This document shows positions 29,101-36,685 of a DNA stretch of 64,000 nt, in pieces. Source of the stretch: Formosa undariae (lineage in GTDB: Bacteria; Bacteroidota; Bacteroidia; Flavobacteriales; Flavobacteriaceae); NCBI RefSeq assembly GCF_042427615.1, contig NZ_JBHMEZ010000011.1, forward strand, positions 186,001 through 250,000, given 5' to 3'. Below the pieces are notes generated by a model. The model saw only the letters and a list, made by a program, of their open reading frames with translations, was not told the DNA's origin and made no database searches. Each line of letters begins with the position of its first letter. Position 1 is the stretch's first letter. Both the position numbers and the translations under genes were made by a program.

Positions 29101-30360
29101 ACCGTAGGTAGCCAAAGCGATATTAGACAATTAGCAGCGAGTAAAGGATGGTTAACCGTTTATCAAGATTTTAACGAGCAATACATAGAAACCCATAATA
29201 AGCAATTAGATATTTCTGCGAATTTAGAACCGGCAACAGATTTAAAAATTGATTTAATCTTTAACCGATTATATTCTGAAAGTTTATCAGAAAACTATGT
29301 TGTCGATCAGATTAATAACGATTATCAATATCAAGCGTTAACGCCGAGTACCTATGGGAATTTCAATATTTCTACTTTATTAATTAAAACGGCATTCGGG
29401 AAGAGTGATGAAACAAGTTCTCAAGTCTTTGACGAATTTAGATCCAACCGATTAATTGTGTCTAGACGCTTAGCAGCACGTGCAGGTGTAGACATGGCGA
29501 ATCCGGATAATTTCGAAGGCGGGAATATAGAGGGGTATGCATTAGGATTTGGAAAAACAAGTCAAGCGGTATTGTTACCATCATTTTTATCGGCTTATCA
29601 AGGCTTAGGAGCGAACGACGTGAGTTTAGGTGCTTTTAGAAACATACCATTACCGAACTGGGATTTAAAGTACACAGGGTTTATGAAAATGGCTTGGTTT
29701 AAAAAGAACTTTAGACGATTTTCAGTCGGCCATGGTTACCGTTCAACATATACAATTAACCAGTTTTCAACAAATTTAGACTATAATAGAGTAAATTATT
29801 CTTTAGATTACGAGAATCAGCCGGATTATGTCTTCAATCAGTCAGGAGATTATAAAAGCGAAAATCTATATAGTAATATCAATTTAACAGAGATGTTTAG
29901 TCCGTTAATTCGATTGGATTTCGAAATGCAAAATTCAGTAAAAATTCTTGCTGAAGTTAGAAAAGATAGATTATTGTCGTTGAGTTTCGATAACAATTTG
30001 ATGACAGAAATTATAGGAAACGAATACATTGTGGGACTAGGATATCGAATTAAAGATGTCCGTATGAAATCTAAGTTAGCAGGTCCAAATCAGACCATTG
30101 TGAGTGATATTAACATGAAAGCAGATGTGTCTTTAAGAGAGAATAAAACAATAATTAGATACTTAGATTTAGATAATAATCAAATTACATCGGGGCAAAC
30201 CATTTGGGGTTTAAAATATACGGCAGACTATGCGTTTAGCAAGAACTTGTCGGCTATATTTTATTTCGATTATACCTTCTCTGAATATGCGATATCGACG
30301 GCATTTCCGCAAACAACGTTGCGCTCAGGGTTAACAATGCGATATAATTTTGGTAATTAA
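23161..30360 (+). CDS. sprA: Type IX secretion outer-membrane translocon protein SprA (TTG start)
   Basis: A 2399-residue protein that forms the giant outer-membrane barrel of the type IX secretion system, needed for secretion of adhesins and for gliding. The start is TTG at 23161. An in-frame TAG lies two codons upstream and the next methionine is over 140 residues in, while TTG restores a complete signal peptide (residues 1-31, cleavage near ASAFA/Q). SprA-type features include SFFESIFGGSTIDVIPQGSVE near the start and VDDFEGSQNAISL in the middle, with dozens of amphipathic strands up to the terminal SGLTMRYNFGN. Length and ends match SprA. It follows ruvA by 6 bases. Confidence 0.96.
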   Translation: MNTTRFNAIFSTIKTCVFCFVLLLVSASAFAQVAPITAQDSVQTGHSLGRINIANPTSIVSRYTYDAFTDRYIYTESVGEFNINYPVILTPSEFEELVQAENLKSYYKQKIDAFDGKKDGSEDEIKNLLPQFYVNSSFFESIFGGSTIDVIPQGSVEMDLGVLFSKQDNPAFSPQNRSNFSFDFDQRISLSLLGKVGTRLQVTANYDTQSTFDFQNLIKLEYTPTEDDIIQKIEVGNVSMPLNSSLITGAQSLFGVKTQLQFGKTRVTGIFSEQKSETNTVVAQGGGTLEEFELFARDYDENRHFFLAQYFREKYDAALSNYPYINTNVQITRMEAWITNRTNSTENVRNIVGFQDLGESNPEFIGSAVNVFGSPGAYPDNGNNAYDPTAIGQGNSQLTTAVRDVATVQSGILVGGTSEGKDYAKLENARKLVQGTEYLLNTQLGYVSLSQRLNNDEILAVAFQFTVGGQVYQVGEFANDGVDATGIVDSGDDSPQIVTNNNLVLKLLKSPITSVDQPIWELMMKNIYDTGAYQLSQEDFKLNIFYNEASPLNYISPVSGDFGTDFGGVPIQEVPLLQLFNLDKLNYNGDPQAGGDGFFDYVNNITVIPSNGKIVFTKVEPFGEYLFDVLDVPTDFGNYDDPTTYNANQKKYVYNELYDVTKTKALDYAEKNKFQIAGRYKSTGGEGISIGAFNVPRGSVSVTAGGRVLVEGIDYTVNYQLGQVQILDEALKASNTPIQVSTENNAVFGQQTKRFMGVNVEHQFSDKFVLGATLLNLNERPITQKANYSTEPINNTIFGFNGNYSTEVPFLTRLVNKLPNIDTDVPSNLSLRGEFAYLKPGAPKGTDFDGEVTAYVDDFEGSQNAISLLSQQSWFLSSRPLEVSLAENPNGDLNGIQNGYQRALLNWYTIDPIFYSSQRPSEVSDEDMSSIYTSRVFIQELFPEQGIAQGQTTVINTLDLAYYPEERGPYNFDPNTKNGTIPNPDASWAGITRALTSTDFEQANVEYIEFWLQDPFQENEDNPGGKLVFNLGNISEDLIKDGRKQYENGLPKDGNSGLLPTTEWGTVVPQNQALIYAFDSQGSERTNQDVGYDGYNDAEEGVVFGIDFGPDPSNDNYVYYLNTTGDIFERYKRYNGVDGNSPDVFSDTNRGATTLPDVEDINRDNTMNTIDSYYEYELDLTPQNLPNSSSDLGNVSPSNPLGEYIKDIKVEPRLLANGQSTNIRWYQFRIPVESANAKSVGGISDLRSIRFARMYLKDFSEETIFRFGTLDLVRSDWRRYTLALDEDDVTPDDPETEFSVGVISTLENDGIYQSPPGVDPEELYNNNTVIQQNEQSLVVEVCELEEKDSRAVYKNISIDMRQYKRIRMFVHAEEDGILGLEDYPVAFIRMGNDLTQNYYQIEIPLKVSEGSTRDALWPEENEINLPIELLQEIKAIGLSDGTLLNEDPTFYDVVGSDLNAVADQYSGYVLGQHRIGIKGNPNFGDIRTLMLGVKNASSNKQCGVFWFNELRLSDMDNEGGWAAILSMDSNIADFANVSATGRQSTSGFGTIEQGPSERSLEDVQQYDLVTNVNLGQLLPKKWGVQLPFNYGQSEERITPKYDEYYQDLELEAILDNSNNKDSVLNVNENYTKRKSINFIGVRKIRTTEAKPQFYDVENFTFNYSFNKVEHRDFEIENSVDKTVRLGANYAYNFTPKSIEPFKKNDSLFMGKYWKVLKDFNFNYLPTTFTVSSNFLRNYNKQKYREVELSAGNIGLDDLYRRNYTFDFQYTFSYNITRALQVNFTTSKNNIVRNYFEDNIINGAQDPTLDVWDGFLDIGDPNRQYQQLGVNYELPLYKIPFLSFLQATYSYTGDFQWQKGSDLYGDLEVDGQTYDLGNTIQNANIHNINTSMEMSKFYRYIGLVKKPTIKDRRGPVSARSPKGAEQPTSDSKSNAWVNAAIDIATMVKRIQVNYQENNGTYLPGYLETPGFLGTVRPTFGYTVGSQSDIRQLAASKGWLTVYQDFNEQYIETHNKQLDISANLEPATDLKIDLIFNRLYSESLSENYVVDQINNDYQYQALTPSTYGNFNISTLLIKTAFGKSDETSSQVFDEFRSNRLIVSRRLAARAGVDMANPDNFEGGNIEGYALGFGKTSQAVLLPSFLSAYQGLGANDVSLGAFRNIPLPNWDLKYTGFMKMAWFKKNFRRFSVGHGYRSTYTINQFSTNLDYNRVNYSLDYENQPDYVFNQSGDYKSENLYSNINLTEMFSPLIRLDFEMQNSVKILAEVRKDRLLSLSFDNNLMTEIIGNEYIVGLGYRIKDVRMKSKLAGPNQTIVSDINMKADVSLRENKTIIRYLDLDNNQITSGQTIWGLKYTADYAFSKNLSAIFYFDYTFSEYAISTAFPQTTLRSGLTMRYNFGN

Positions 30361-30370
30361 ATCATTTAAG

Positions 30371-30401
30371 TTTGTAATTTAGCTTTGAATAAATACATTT
30401 G
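30371..30401 (+). promoter_or_regulatory. Promoter of gcvH
   Basis: TTTG (30371-30374), a spacer of exactly 19 bases and TACATTTG (30394-30401) are a perfect match to the Bacteroidota consensus. It starts just after the sprA stop and predicts a leader of about 20 bases. Confidence 0.8.
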
Positions 30402-30427
30402 TTAAACCTAATTAAATAAGATAAATA

Positions 30428-30808
30428 ATGAATATTCCATCAGAATTAAAGTACACTAAAGACCACGAATGGGTTAAAATTGAAGGCGATGTTGCTACGA
30501 TAGGTATTACCGATTTCGCACAAAGCGAATTAGGAGATATCGTTTATGTAGAAGTTGAAACTTTAGATGAGACTTTAGATATTGAAGAAGTTTTTGGAAC
30601 CGTTGAAGCTGTAAAAACAGTATCAGACTTATTTTTACCTTTATCTGGTGAAGTTATCGAATTTAACGAAAGCTTAGAAGATGCTCCAGAAGTAGTAAAT
30701 TCTGATCCTTATGGAGACGGTTGGATGATAAAACTTAAGTTTAGTAAGCCAGAAGAATTAGATACTTTATTGTCTGACGCCGATTATAAGGCTCTAGTTG
30801 GTGCTTAA
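30428..30808 (+). CDS. gcvH: Glycine cleavage system H protein
   Basis: The 126-residue lipoyl carrier that shuttles the aminomethyl group of glycine between the P, T and L proteins. It begins with the typical LKYTKDHEWVKIEG, and the lipoylated lysine is K63 in GTVEAVKTVSDL. The C-terminal NSDPYGDGWMIKLK is diagnostic. No other gcv gene is in the window. It has its own consensus promoter and overlaps the following vanZ-like gene by 8-11 bases, so the two are translationally coupled. Confidence 0.97.
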   Translation: MNIPSELKYTKDHEWVKIEGDVATIGITDFAQSELGDIVYVEVETLDETLDIEEVFGTVEAVKTVSDLFLPLSGEVIEFNESLEDAPEVVNSDPYGDGWMIKLKFSKPEELDTLLSDADYKALVGA

Positions 30809-31181
30809 AAAAAGGGTTCTAATACCTGCTGCGTTTCTATATACTGGTGCATTAGCGACCCTAAGTTTAATGAATTTAGGCAATATTACAGAAGGAACTC
30901 CTAAGAATACCGATAAGGTGTTTCATTTTTTGGCATATTGTTTGTTAAGTTTATTATGGTATATCGTATTTAAATACGGTTACAAGTGGGCACAAGCTAA
31001 GGCACTTCTAATAACAGGAGTTGTGTCTATAAGTTTCGGGGTATTAATAGAATACCTTCAAGGTGCTCTTACCGAAACACGTCAATTTGACGTTTTAGAT
31101 ATTTTCGCAAATAGTGTAGGTGTTATTTTAATGCTCTTAGTTTTAGCGATAAAGAATAAAATTCAATATAAAAAAATATAA
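30798..31181 (+). CDS. VanZ-like family membrane protein
   Basis: A 127-residue membrane protein with four hydrophobic segments (about 6-24, 37-57, 69-88 and 103-122) and the VanZ-family signatures DKVFHFLAYCLLSLL and EYLQGALTETRQFDVLDIFANSVGV. VanZ itself raises teicoplanin resistance, but the role of such small homologues is unknown. No ATG is available. The start is TTG at 30798 or, equally likely, the next codon GTG at 30801, either inside the gcvH 3' end. The overlap with gcvH implies coupling, and I recall the same pairing in other flavobacteria. Confidence 0.88.
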   Translation: MVLKKRVLIPAAFLYTGALATLSLMNLGNITEGTPKNTDKVFHFLAYCLLSLLWYIVFKYGYKWAQAKALLITGVVSISFGVLIEYLQGALTETRQFDVLDIFANSVGVILMLLVLAIKNKIQYKKI

Positions 31182-31238
31182 ACGCTTGCTTTTTTGCCAA
31201 ATAAATGGTTATTTTAGCAATCCTGAAAACAATATATT

Positions 31239-31958
31239 ATGGAACCTAAGAAGAATCCTAAAGCAAATGTGTCTCGTAACAGTGCTTTATACTTTGCGAT
31301 TGGTTTAGCAATGATGTTAGCCTTAACTAATTTCGCAATTAATTACAAAACTTACGATAAAGAAGCCATCGATATCGGTCTGATAAGTATGGATGAAGAA
31401 ATGGATGAAGAAATTCCCATTACTGAACAAATTAAGACACCACCACCACCACCACCACCACCAGCAGCTCCAGAAGTTATTGAGGTTGTAAAGGATGAGG
31501 TTGAAATTGAAGAAACTGTAATCGAATCTACTGAAACTAGTCAGGAAGAAGAAATTGCTGAGGTAGAAGAAGTATTTGTAGAAGAGGTTGAAGAAGATGT
31601 AGAGGTTCCTTTCTCAATTATTGAAAACGTACCTGTTTTTCCTGGATGTGAAAAAGGGAATAACGCTGATAAGAAAAAGTGTATGTCTGATAAAATTTCA
31701 AAATTTGTCGGTAAAAACTTTAATACAGATTTAGCAGGAGAATTAGGTTTATCAGGAAGACAACGTATCAACGTAATCTTTAAAATTGGTAAAGATGGAA
31801 ATATTACAGGTGTACGTGCTAGAGCACCACACCCTAAATTGGAGCAAGAAGCTGCACGTGTAATTAATAAATTACCACAGATGAAGCCAGGTATGCAACG
31901 TGGAAAGGCCGTAATTGTACCTTATTCACTTCCAATTGTATTCCAAGTACAAGATTAA
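31239..31958 (+). CDS. TonB-family energy transducer
   Basis: A 239-residue protein that couples the inner-membrane proton motive force to outer-membrane TonB-dependent receptors. It has a single N-terminal helix (17-36), a run of eight prolines (68-75), an acidic Glu/Val-rich periplasmic linker (85-123) and a C-terminal TonB domain (about 130-239). That domain starts with VPVFPGCEKG, contains the cysteine pair C137/C148 and the FKIGKDGNI strand, and ends VPYSLPIVFQV. A terminator follows. The next two genes carry versions of the same C-terminal domain. Confidence 0.92.
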   Translation: MEPKKNPKANVSRNSALYFAIGLAMMLALTNFAINYKTYDKEAIDIGLISMDEEMDEEIPITEQIKTPPPPPPPPAAPEVIEVVKDEVEIEETVIESTETSQEEEIAEVEEVFVEEVEEDVEVPFSIIENVPVFPGCEKGNNADKKKCMSDKISKFVGKNFNTDLAGELGLSGRQRINVIFKIGKDGNITGVRARAPHPKLEQEAARVINKLPQMKPGMQRGKAVIVPYSLPIVFQVQD

Positions 31959-31981
31959 ATACAATATTGTTTATATATTAA

Positions 31982-32013
31982 AATCCCGATACGGTTGTAT
32001 CGGGATTTTTTTT
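31982..32013 (+). terminator. Intrinsic terminator after the first tonB-type gene
   Basis: AATCCCGATAC (31982-31992) pairs with GTATCGGGATT (31997-32007) around a GGTT loop, followed by a T-tract. Confidence 0.93.
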
Positions 32014-32077
32014 GTTATTTTTTTGCGGCACACTTATTGTTAATTTATCATAATATTAACATTTAAATTTAAATATT

Positions 32078-32884
32078 ATGAAGGAATCTGTGAAAAAAGA
32101 ATCAGTTTTGTTTAAAAATAACAATAAAAAAGATGTTATTCTTGGCAAGGATGTGAAGCTGAAGAACAATACGATGATTTATTTCCAAATTGGATTGATT
32201 GTGTGCTTGCTCATGGTCTATGGTTTGCTTGAGACGTCCTTTAGTCAGCAGCCCTTACCTAAGGCGGATTTTGCTGCACATATTGAAGAATCTTCAGAAT
32301 ACACGATGGATAATTTTATAATTTACGAAGCTCCTAAAGAGGCTCAATTAATCGAAGAGAAACCTGTTAAGACAACCATTTTAAGTGATACACCAACCAT
32401 AGTAGATAATGATGCTTCAGTTGAAACAGATTTTAAAGATGTATTTACTCAGGCTGATGATGCTCCAATTTTAAAAGATGCATCCGACCTTATAATCGTC
32501 GAAATACCAGAAGATGAAGATGAAATTTTTAACATGATGGGCGTCGAGGTAGTGCCTGTATTTCCAGGTTGTGAATCCGCTAAATCTAACGAAGCTCGTA
32601 AAACGTGTATGTCTGAAAAGCTTTCCAAATTGATTCAAAGAAAATTTAATACCAACTTAGCTTCAGAAGAAGGACTAACTGGAATTCAAAAAATACAGGT
32701 TCAGTTTAAAATAAACAATAAAGGCGAGGTTACTGAGGTGAAAGCACGCGCGCCAAATAAAACACTAGAGAACGAAGCCAAACGCGTAATTGGGGAAGTG
32801 CCAAGAATGATTCCGGGGAAGCAACGTAACAAAAATGTGAGTGTAATGTACACCATGCCTATTCTATTTAAGGTTCAGAATTAA
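32078..32884 (+). CDS. TonB-family protein without a proline-rich linker
   Basis: A 268-residue paralogue of the preceding gene: a lysine-rich cytoplasmic head (1-31), one transmembrane helix (33-52), an acidic linker (60-150) and a C-terminal TonB domain from VVPVFPGCES (C164, with C176 in KTCMSEK) to MPILFKVQN. Unlike its neighbour it has no polyproline tract, so if it spans the periplasm it must do so differently. Terminators both before and after it suggest its own transcription unit, although I could not place a consensus promoter. It may be a tandem duplication that has diverged in partner. Confidence 0.86.
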   Translation: MKESVKKESVLFKNNNKKDVILGKDVKLKNNTMIYFQIGLIVCLLMVYGLLETSFSQQPLPKADFAAHIEESSEYTMDNFIIYEAPKEAQLIEEKPVKTTILSDTPTIVDNDASVETDFKDVFTQADDAPILKDASDLIIVEIPEDEDEIFNMMGVEVVPVFPGCESAKSNEARKTCMSEKLSKLIQRKFNTNLASEEGLTGIQKIQVQFKINNKGEVTEVKARAPNKTLENEAKRVIGEVPRMIPGKQRNKNVSVMYTMPILFKVQN

Positions 32885-32905
32885 AAACGCTTAGAAAAGC
32901 AACTA

Positions 32906-32941
32906 AAAGTCGATATGATGTATAATCGTATCGGCTTTTTT
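32906..32941 (+). terminator. Intrinsic terminator with G-U pairs
   Basis: AAGTCGATATGAT (32907-32919) pairs with ATCGTATCGGCTT (32925-32937), with two wobble pairs and a short loop, then six T in all. It ends the second tonB-type gene. Confidence 0.8.
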
Positions 32942-33001
32942 GATTTTTGTATTCTTAAAAAACAGTATCTTTCGGCATTAAACTAACTGTTACCATTTTT
33001 T

Positions 33002-35101
33002 ATGAACAGATTATTTGCATGCCTACTACTTTTACAATCCTTAAGCGTTTTTGCACAAGAACAATCCTTTTACGAAAAACCACCTGTTTTTAAATCGTGT
33101 GAAAATGCTGTATTCGAAGATCTTCAACCGTGTTTCGATAAGACGGTTTATAATTTTGTTTACAATACATTCCAAATGCCAGAAGAGGTTATTACCGATC
33201 AATATAAAGGTGATTTGGTTGTCTTGTTTGAAGTGAATACAAAAGGTGATTTTAAGGTGCTGTATACAGATGCCGTTTATAATTCGTTGCAAGATGAAGC
33301 TAGACGTGTTTTTAATCTGCTACCAAATGTAGAGCCTGCGACCTATAGTGGGAATCCTATTTTTAAACAGTATTCAGTCACTTTCAAAATACCACTAACG
33401 CCATATTTGGAGCAAACAGATGTTTCTGTGCCTGTTGTAGCTGTTAATCCAATAGAAAATCGTGTAAAGAACGAATTGGACAGTATTAGTAAATCGGTAA
33501 AATTCAATACAAAAAAGCTATTTAAGAGTACTTTAAATATTCCATTTAGCCATAGTTATTATGCGAAGTTCGATCGCAATATTAATTTAATTGGAACAAA
33601 TAGTCATACGGCATCCAAACCTTTACTGTATACGGATGTCGATAATTACTACGATTTTGAAGCAGAAGAGCAGAAAACTAAAAAAGACGTATCTACTTGG
33701 TTAGGACGTAAGGTTTGGAATGATCATTTGGTAGAAGTTGAAGGAGAGAATTATTGGTTTTTAGCCGATTTTGTAATGGATTTGCAAGTCGGACACGATA
33801 CCGACTCCGATTTTGGAACAACATTCTTGAATACGCGAGGTGTTGTGTTTCAAGGAGGACTGGGGAAGAACTTTAGTTTTTCTACTTCGTTTTATGAAAG
33901 CCAAGGGCGATTTGCTCAATATTACAACGATTATGCCGAAAGTATAAAAGCATGGGGTCCTGATCCAGCTTTAATTCCTGGGCGTGGGATAGCTAAAGAT
34001 TATAGTGGAGATGCTTACGATTTTCCTGTTGCCGAAGCGTATATGTCATATTCACCAGTAAAATTTCTGAACCTTCAATTTGGTCATGGTAAAAATTTTA
34101 TAGGGGATGGATACCGTTCGTTATTAGTTAGTGATGTTGCTGTTCCTTCACCATACTTAAAACTAAATGTTTCTTTTTGGAAACTAAAATATACTAGTAC
34201 GTGGTCTTGGCTTAAGGATGTGCGTCCAGAGGTTACCGAAGACAAAACATATCTTACAAAATACATGTCTAATCACTATCTAAGTTTAAATGTTACTGAG
34301 CGTTTAAATATAGGGCTGTTCGAATCTGTTGTTTGGAGTAATACAAACGATAGAGGTTTCGATGTGAATTATTTAAACCCGATTATCTTTTTAAGAGCAA
34401 TAGAGTTCGAAACAGGTCAGGGGGCAGGAAATGCAATTATGGGATTTACTTCTAAATATAAACTGAACGATAATATGAATCTTTACGGACAGTTTATTCT
34501 AGATGAATTTTCGTTAAGTGATGTTACCGGTGGTGATAAAAGTTGGAAGAATAAATTCGGATTTCAGTTGGGGTATAAATACTATAACGCCTTTAATGTC
34601 GATAATTTATATCTCCAGGCAGAATACAATCAGGTACGACCATATACCTATTCTCACGATACCGTAACTTTAAATTATGGTAATTACAATCAGTCTATGG
34701 CGCATTTATGGGGAGCTAACTTTAGAGAGTTTATCTTAATTGGGCGTTATAATTACAAACGTTGGTTTGCAGATGCTAAACTAATTTTAGGAGTACGCGG
34801 ATTAGATTTTAATACTTTAGAAGACGGCTTTAGCTATGGAGGTGATGTTTTTAGAGATTATAATGACAGGCCTTACGATACTAATGTTAAAATTGGCCAA
34901 GGAATAAAAACAAAAACGGTGAATGCAGAACTTCAGGCGGGATACTTAATTAACCCAGCTACGAATTTAAAATTGTTCACTAATATTAGTTATCGAAATT
35001 TTAATCCAGATGCCACGACAACAACAACTTTTAAAAGTAATACCGCTTGGTTTAATATTGGAATAAGAAGCGATCTATTTAATTGGTATTTTGATTTGTA
35101 G
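33002..35101 (+). CDS. remB: RemB-like gliding motility outer-membrane protein with N-terminal TonB_C-like domain
   Basis: A 699-residue exported protein (signal peptide 1-19, cleavage near SVFA/Q). Residues about 25-132 resemble the C-terminal TonB domain of the two upstream genes: PPVFKSCEN with C33/C44, a VLFEVNTKGDFKV strand, LQDEARRVFNLLPNVEP, and a final YSVTFKIPL. The remainder (about 185-699) is a strand-rich barrel with FGHGKNFIGDGYRSLLVSD and FLRAIEFETGQGAGNAI, like capsule-assembly Wzi-type porins. Gene order sprA-gcvH-vanZ-tonB-remB matches what I recall for Flavobacterium johnsoniae, where RemB supports gliding. A weak TTTG-N16-TATCTTTC box lies upstream (32946-32973). Confidence 0.78.
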   Translation: MNRLFACLLLLQSLSVFAQEQSFYEKPPVFKSCENAVFEDLQPCFDKTVYNFVYNTFQMPEEVITDQYKGDLVVLFEVNTKGDFKVLYTDAVYNSLQDEARRVFNLLPNVEPATYSGNPIFKQYSVTFKIPLTPYLEQTDVSVPVVAVNPIENRVKNELDSISKSVKFNTKKLFKSTLNIPFSHSYYAKFDRNINLIGTNSHTASKPLLYTDVDNYYDFEAEEQKTKKDVSTWLGRKVWNDHLVEVEGENYWFLADFVMDLQVGHDTDSDFGTTFLNTRGVVFQGGLGKNFSFSTSFYESQGRFAQYYNDYAESIKAWGPDPALIPGRGIAKDYSGDAYDFPVAEAYMSYSPVKFLNLQFGHGKNFIGDGYRSLLVSDVAVPSPYLKLNVSFWKLKYTSTWSWLKDVRPEVTEDKTYLTKYMSNHYLSLNVTERLNIGLFESVVWSNTNDRGFDVNYLNPIIFLRAIEFETGQGAGNAIMGFTSKYKLNDNMNLYGQFILDEFSLSDVTGGDKSWKNKFGFQLGYKYYNAFNVDNLYLQAEYNQVRPYTYSHDTVTLNYGNYNQSMAHLWGANFREFILIGRYNYKRWFADAKLILGVRGLDFNTLEDGFSYGGDVFRDYNDRPYDTNVKIGQGIKTKTVNAELQAGYLINPATNLKLFTNISYRNFNPDATTTTTFKSNTAWFNIGIRSDLFNWYFDL

Positions 35102-35125
35102 AATTAACTTTTCAAGGTATATTTG
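35095..35125 (+). promoter_or_regulatory. Promoter of the ctaB-cox operon
   Basis: TTTG (35095-35098), a 19-base spacer and TATATTTG (35118-35125) are a perfect consensus match. The -33 box lies inside the last codons of remB. The predicted leader to the TTG start of ctaB is about 35 bases. Confidence 0.8.
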
Positions 35126-35164
35126 CGCACTTTGAATTAATAATTGCGATAAGTAATCGAGACC

Positions 35165-36058
35165 TTGAGTAGTACACAGCCGTCTGTAAAGACACATTCC
35201 ATAATTTCAGATTTTAAAGAGATCACCAAGATGCGCCTGTCTATTAGCGTGGTGTTTTCTTCATTAACTGGATACTTACTTGGTGTAGATACTGTAGATC
35301 TAACAACCTTGGTATTATTAGCCTTTGGAGGTTATTTTATGGTCGGTGCCTCTAATGCATACAACCAAATAATTGAAAAGGATCTAGATATTTTAATGGA
35401 TCGTACTAAAGATCGTCCAGTTCCTGCTGGAAGAATGTCTGTAAATACGGCTTTCATAATAGCCACTGTATTTACGATACTCGGTCTTATTGTTTTATAT
35501 ACAATTAACCCTAAGACATCTATGTTTGGGGCCATTTCCATATTTATTTATACTTGTGTTTATACGCCTTTAAAAACAAAAACGCCCTTATCTGTATTTG
35601 TAGGAGCTATTCCAGGAGCCATACCGTTTATGTTAGGTTGGGTTGCTGCTACCAATAGTTTTGGTATAGAACCAGGTGTGTTATTTATGTGGCAATTTTT
35701 TTGGCAATTCCCTCACTTTTGGGCTATCGGTTGGTTTTTATTCGACGATTATAAAAAGGGTGGATTTTTTATGCTACCCACAGGGAAACGAGATAAAGGT
35801 ACCGCGGTACAAATAATTATATACACGGTTTGGACTATTATTATTTCTGTTATTCCGGCAATTGGGATTACGGGTAAGTTGTTTTTGTCTCCAATAGCAG
35901 CTGTAATAGTATTTCTATTTGGTTTAGTGATGCTATATTATGCCATTCTTCTATTTAAGAAAATGACGGCTATAGCAGCGAAACAACTTATGTTAGCCAG
36001 TGTATCTTACATTACATTAATTCAGATTATATACGTACTAGATAAATTTTTAAGATAG
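35165..36058 (+). CDS. ctaB: Heme O synthase (protoheme IX farnesyltransferase), TTG start
   Basis: A 297-residue UbiA-family prenyltransferase that adds farnesyl to heme B to make heme O for the terminal oxidase. The active-site motif N-x3-D-x3-D is visible in NQIIEKDLDILMDRTKDRPVPAGR, and QFPHFWAIGWFLFDDYKKGG holds the second conserved region. About nine helices are present. The start is TTG at 35165; the first ATG (35231) would remove the conserved lead-in SIISDFKEITKMR. cox3 begins 2 bases after its stop. Confidence 0.93.
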   Translation: MSSTQPSVKTHSIISDFKEITKMRLSISVVFSSLTGYLLGVDTVDLTTLVLLAFGGYFMVGASNAYNQIIEKDLDILMDRTKDRPVPAGRMSVNTAFIIATVFTILGLIVLYTINPKTSMFGAISIFIYTCVYTPLKTKTPLSVFVGAIPGAIPFMLGWVAATNSFGIEPGVLFMWQFFWQFPHFWAIGWFLFDDYKKGGFFMLPTGKRDKGTAVQIIIYTVWTIIISVIPAIGITGKLFLSPIAAVIVFLFGLVMLYYAILLFKKMTAIAAKQLMLASVSYITLIQIIYVLDKFLR

Positions 36059-36059
36059 C

Positions 36060-36641
36060 ATGGACTTAACTCAAGGTACAATAGAAGAAAAAACATACAG
36101 AGCAAAAAAAGTAATGCTTTGGTTCGGGATTATTTCCTTAATTATGTCTTTCGCAGGATGGACGAGTGCATTTATTGTAAGCAGTAAACGACCAGATTGG
36201 TTAACCGATTTTCAGCTTCCCAATGCATTTATAATTAGTACTATTCTAATTTTAATTAGTAGTATTACATTCTATTTTGCAAAGAAAGCACTCGAAAAGG
36301 GAAACAGACAAACTACAACGATATTATTATTTGCAACCCTAGGTTTAGGAATTGCATTTATATATAATCAGTTTTCAGGCTTTAAAGAGATCATAGATGC
36401 AGGCTATTATTTTACTGGTCCTACTAGTAATATTACCATGTCTTATGTTTATGTTATAGCTATAATGCATATTATACACGTAATTGTTGGGCTAATTTGT
36501 CTGATAGTTGTAATTTATAATCATTTTAAACAAAAGTATAGTCCCACGAAAATGCTTGGGTTTGAACTAGCAGCGACGTTTTGGCATTTCGTAGATTTTC
36601 TATGGCTTTACCTCTTTTTGTTTTTATATTTCTTTAAATAA
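36060..36641 (+). CDS. Heme-copper oxidase subunit III (short form)
   Basis: A 193-residue membrane protein with five hydrophobic segments (about 18-40, 53-70, 84-104, 126-150 and 166-192), and the subunit III hallmarks GWTSAFIVSSKRPDW and ATFWHFVDFLWLYLF at the C-terminus. Subunit III stabilises subunit I and does not carry redox centres. It follows ctaB by 2 bases, and a second, longer subunit III gene comes 44 bases later. This tandem is, as far as I know, usual in Bacteroidota. Confidence 0.92.
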   Translation: MDLTQGTIEEKTYRAKKVMLWFGIISLIMSFAGWTSAFIVSSKRPDWLTDFQLPNAFIISTILILISSITFYFAKKALEKGNRQTTTILLFATLGLGIAFIYNQFSGFKEIIDAGYYFTGPTSNITMSYVYVIAIMHIIHVIVGLICLIVVIYNHFKQKYSPTKMLGFELAATFWHFVDFLWLYLFLFLYFFK

Positions 36642-36651
36642 ATAATTTGTA

Positions 36652-36659
36652 TATTTTTG
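36652..36659 (+). promoter_or_regulatory. Possible internal -7 box before the second cox3
   Basis: TATTTTTG matches TAnnTTTG 26 bases before the ATG at 36686, but I see no TTTG box at 17-23 bases upstream. It may be an internal start or chance in AT-rich DNA. Confidence 0.3.
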
Positions 36660-36685
36660 ACTAATAATAAAACCAAACAATTAAT

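Noticed and set aside
31437..31460. (CCA)n run in the first tonB gene as a possible repeat locus
   Set aside because: It encodes the polyproline linker normal for TonB, so it does not need a separate explanation, although slippage is possible.
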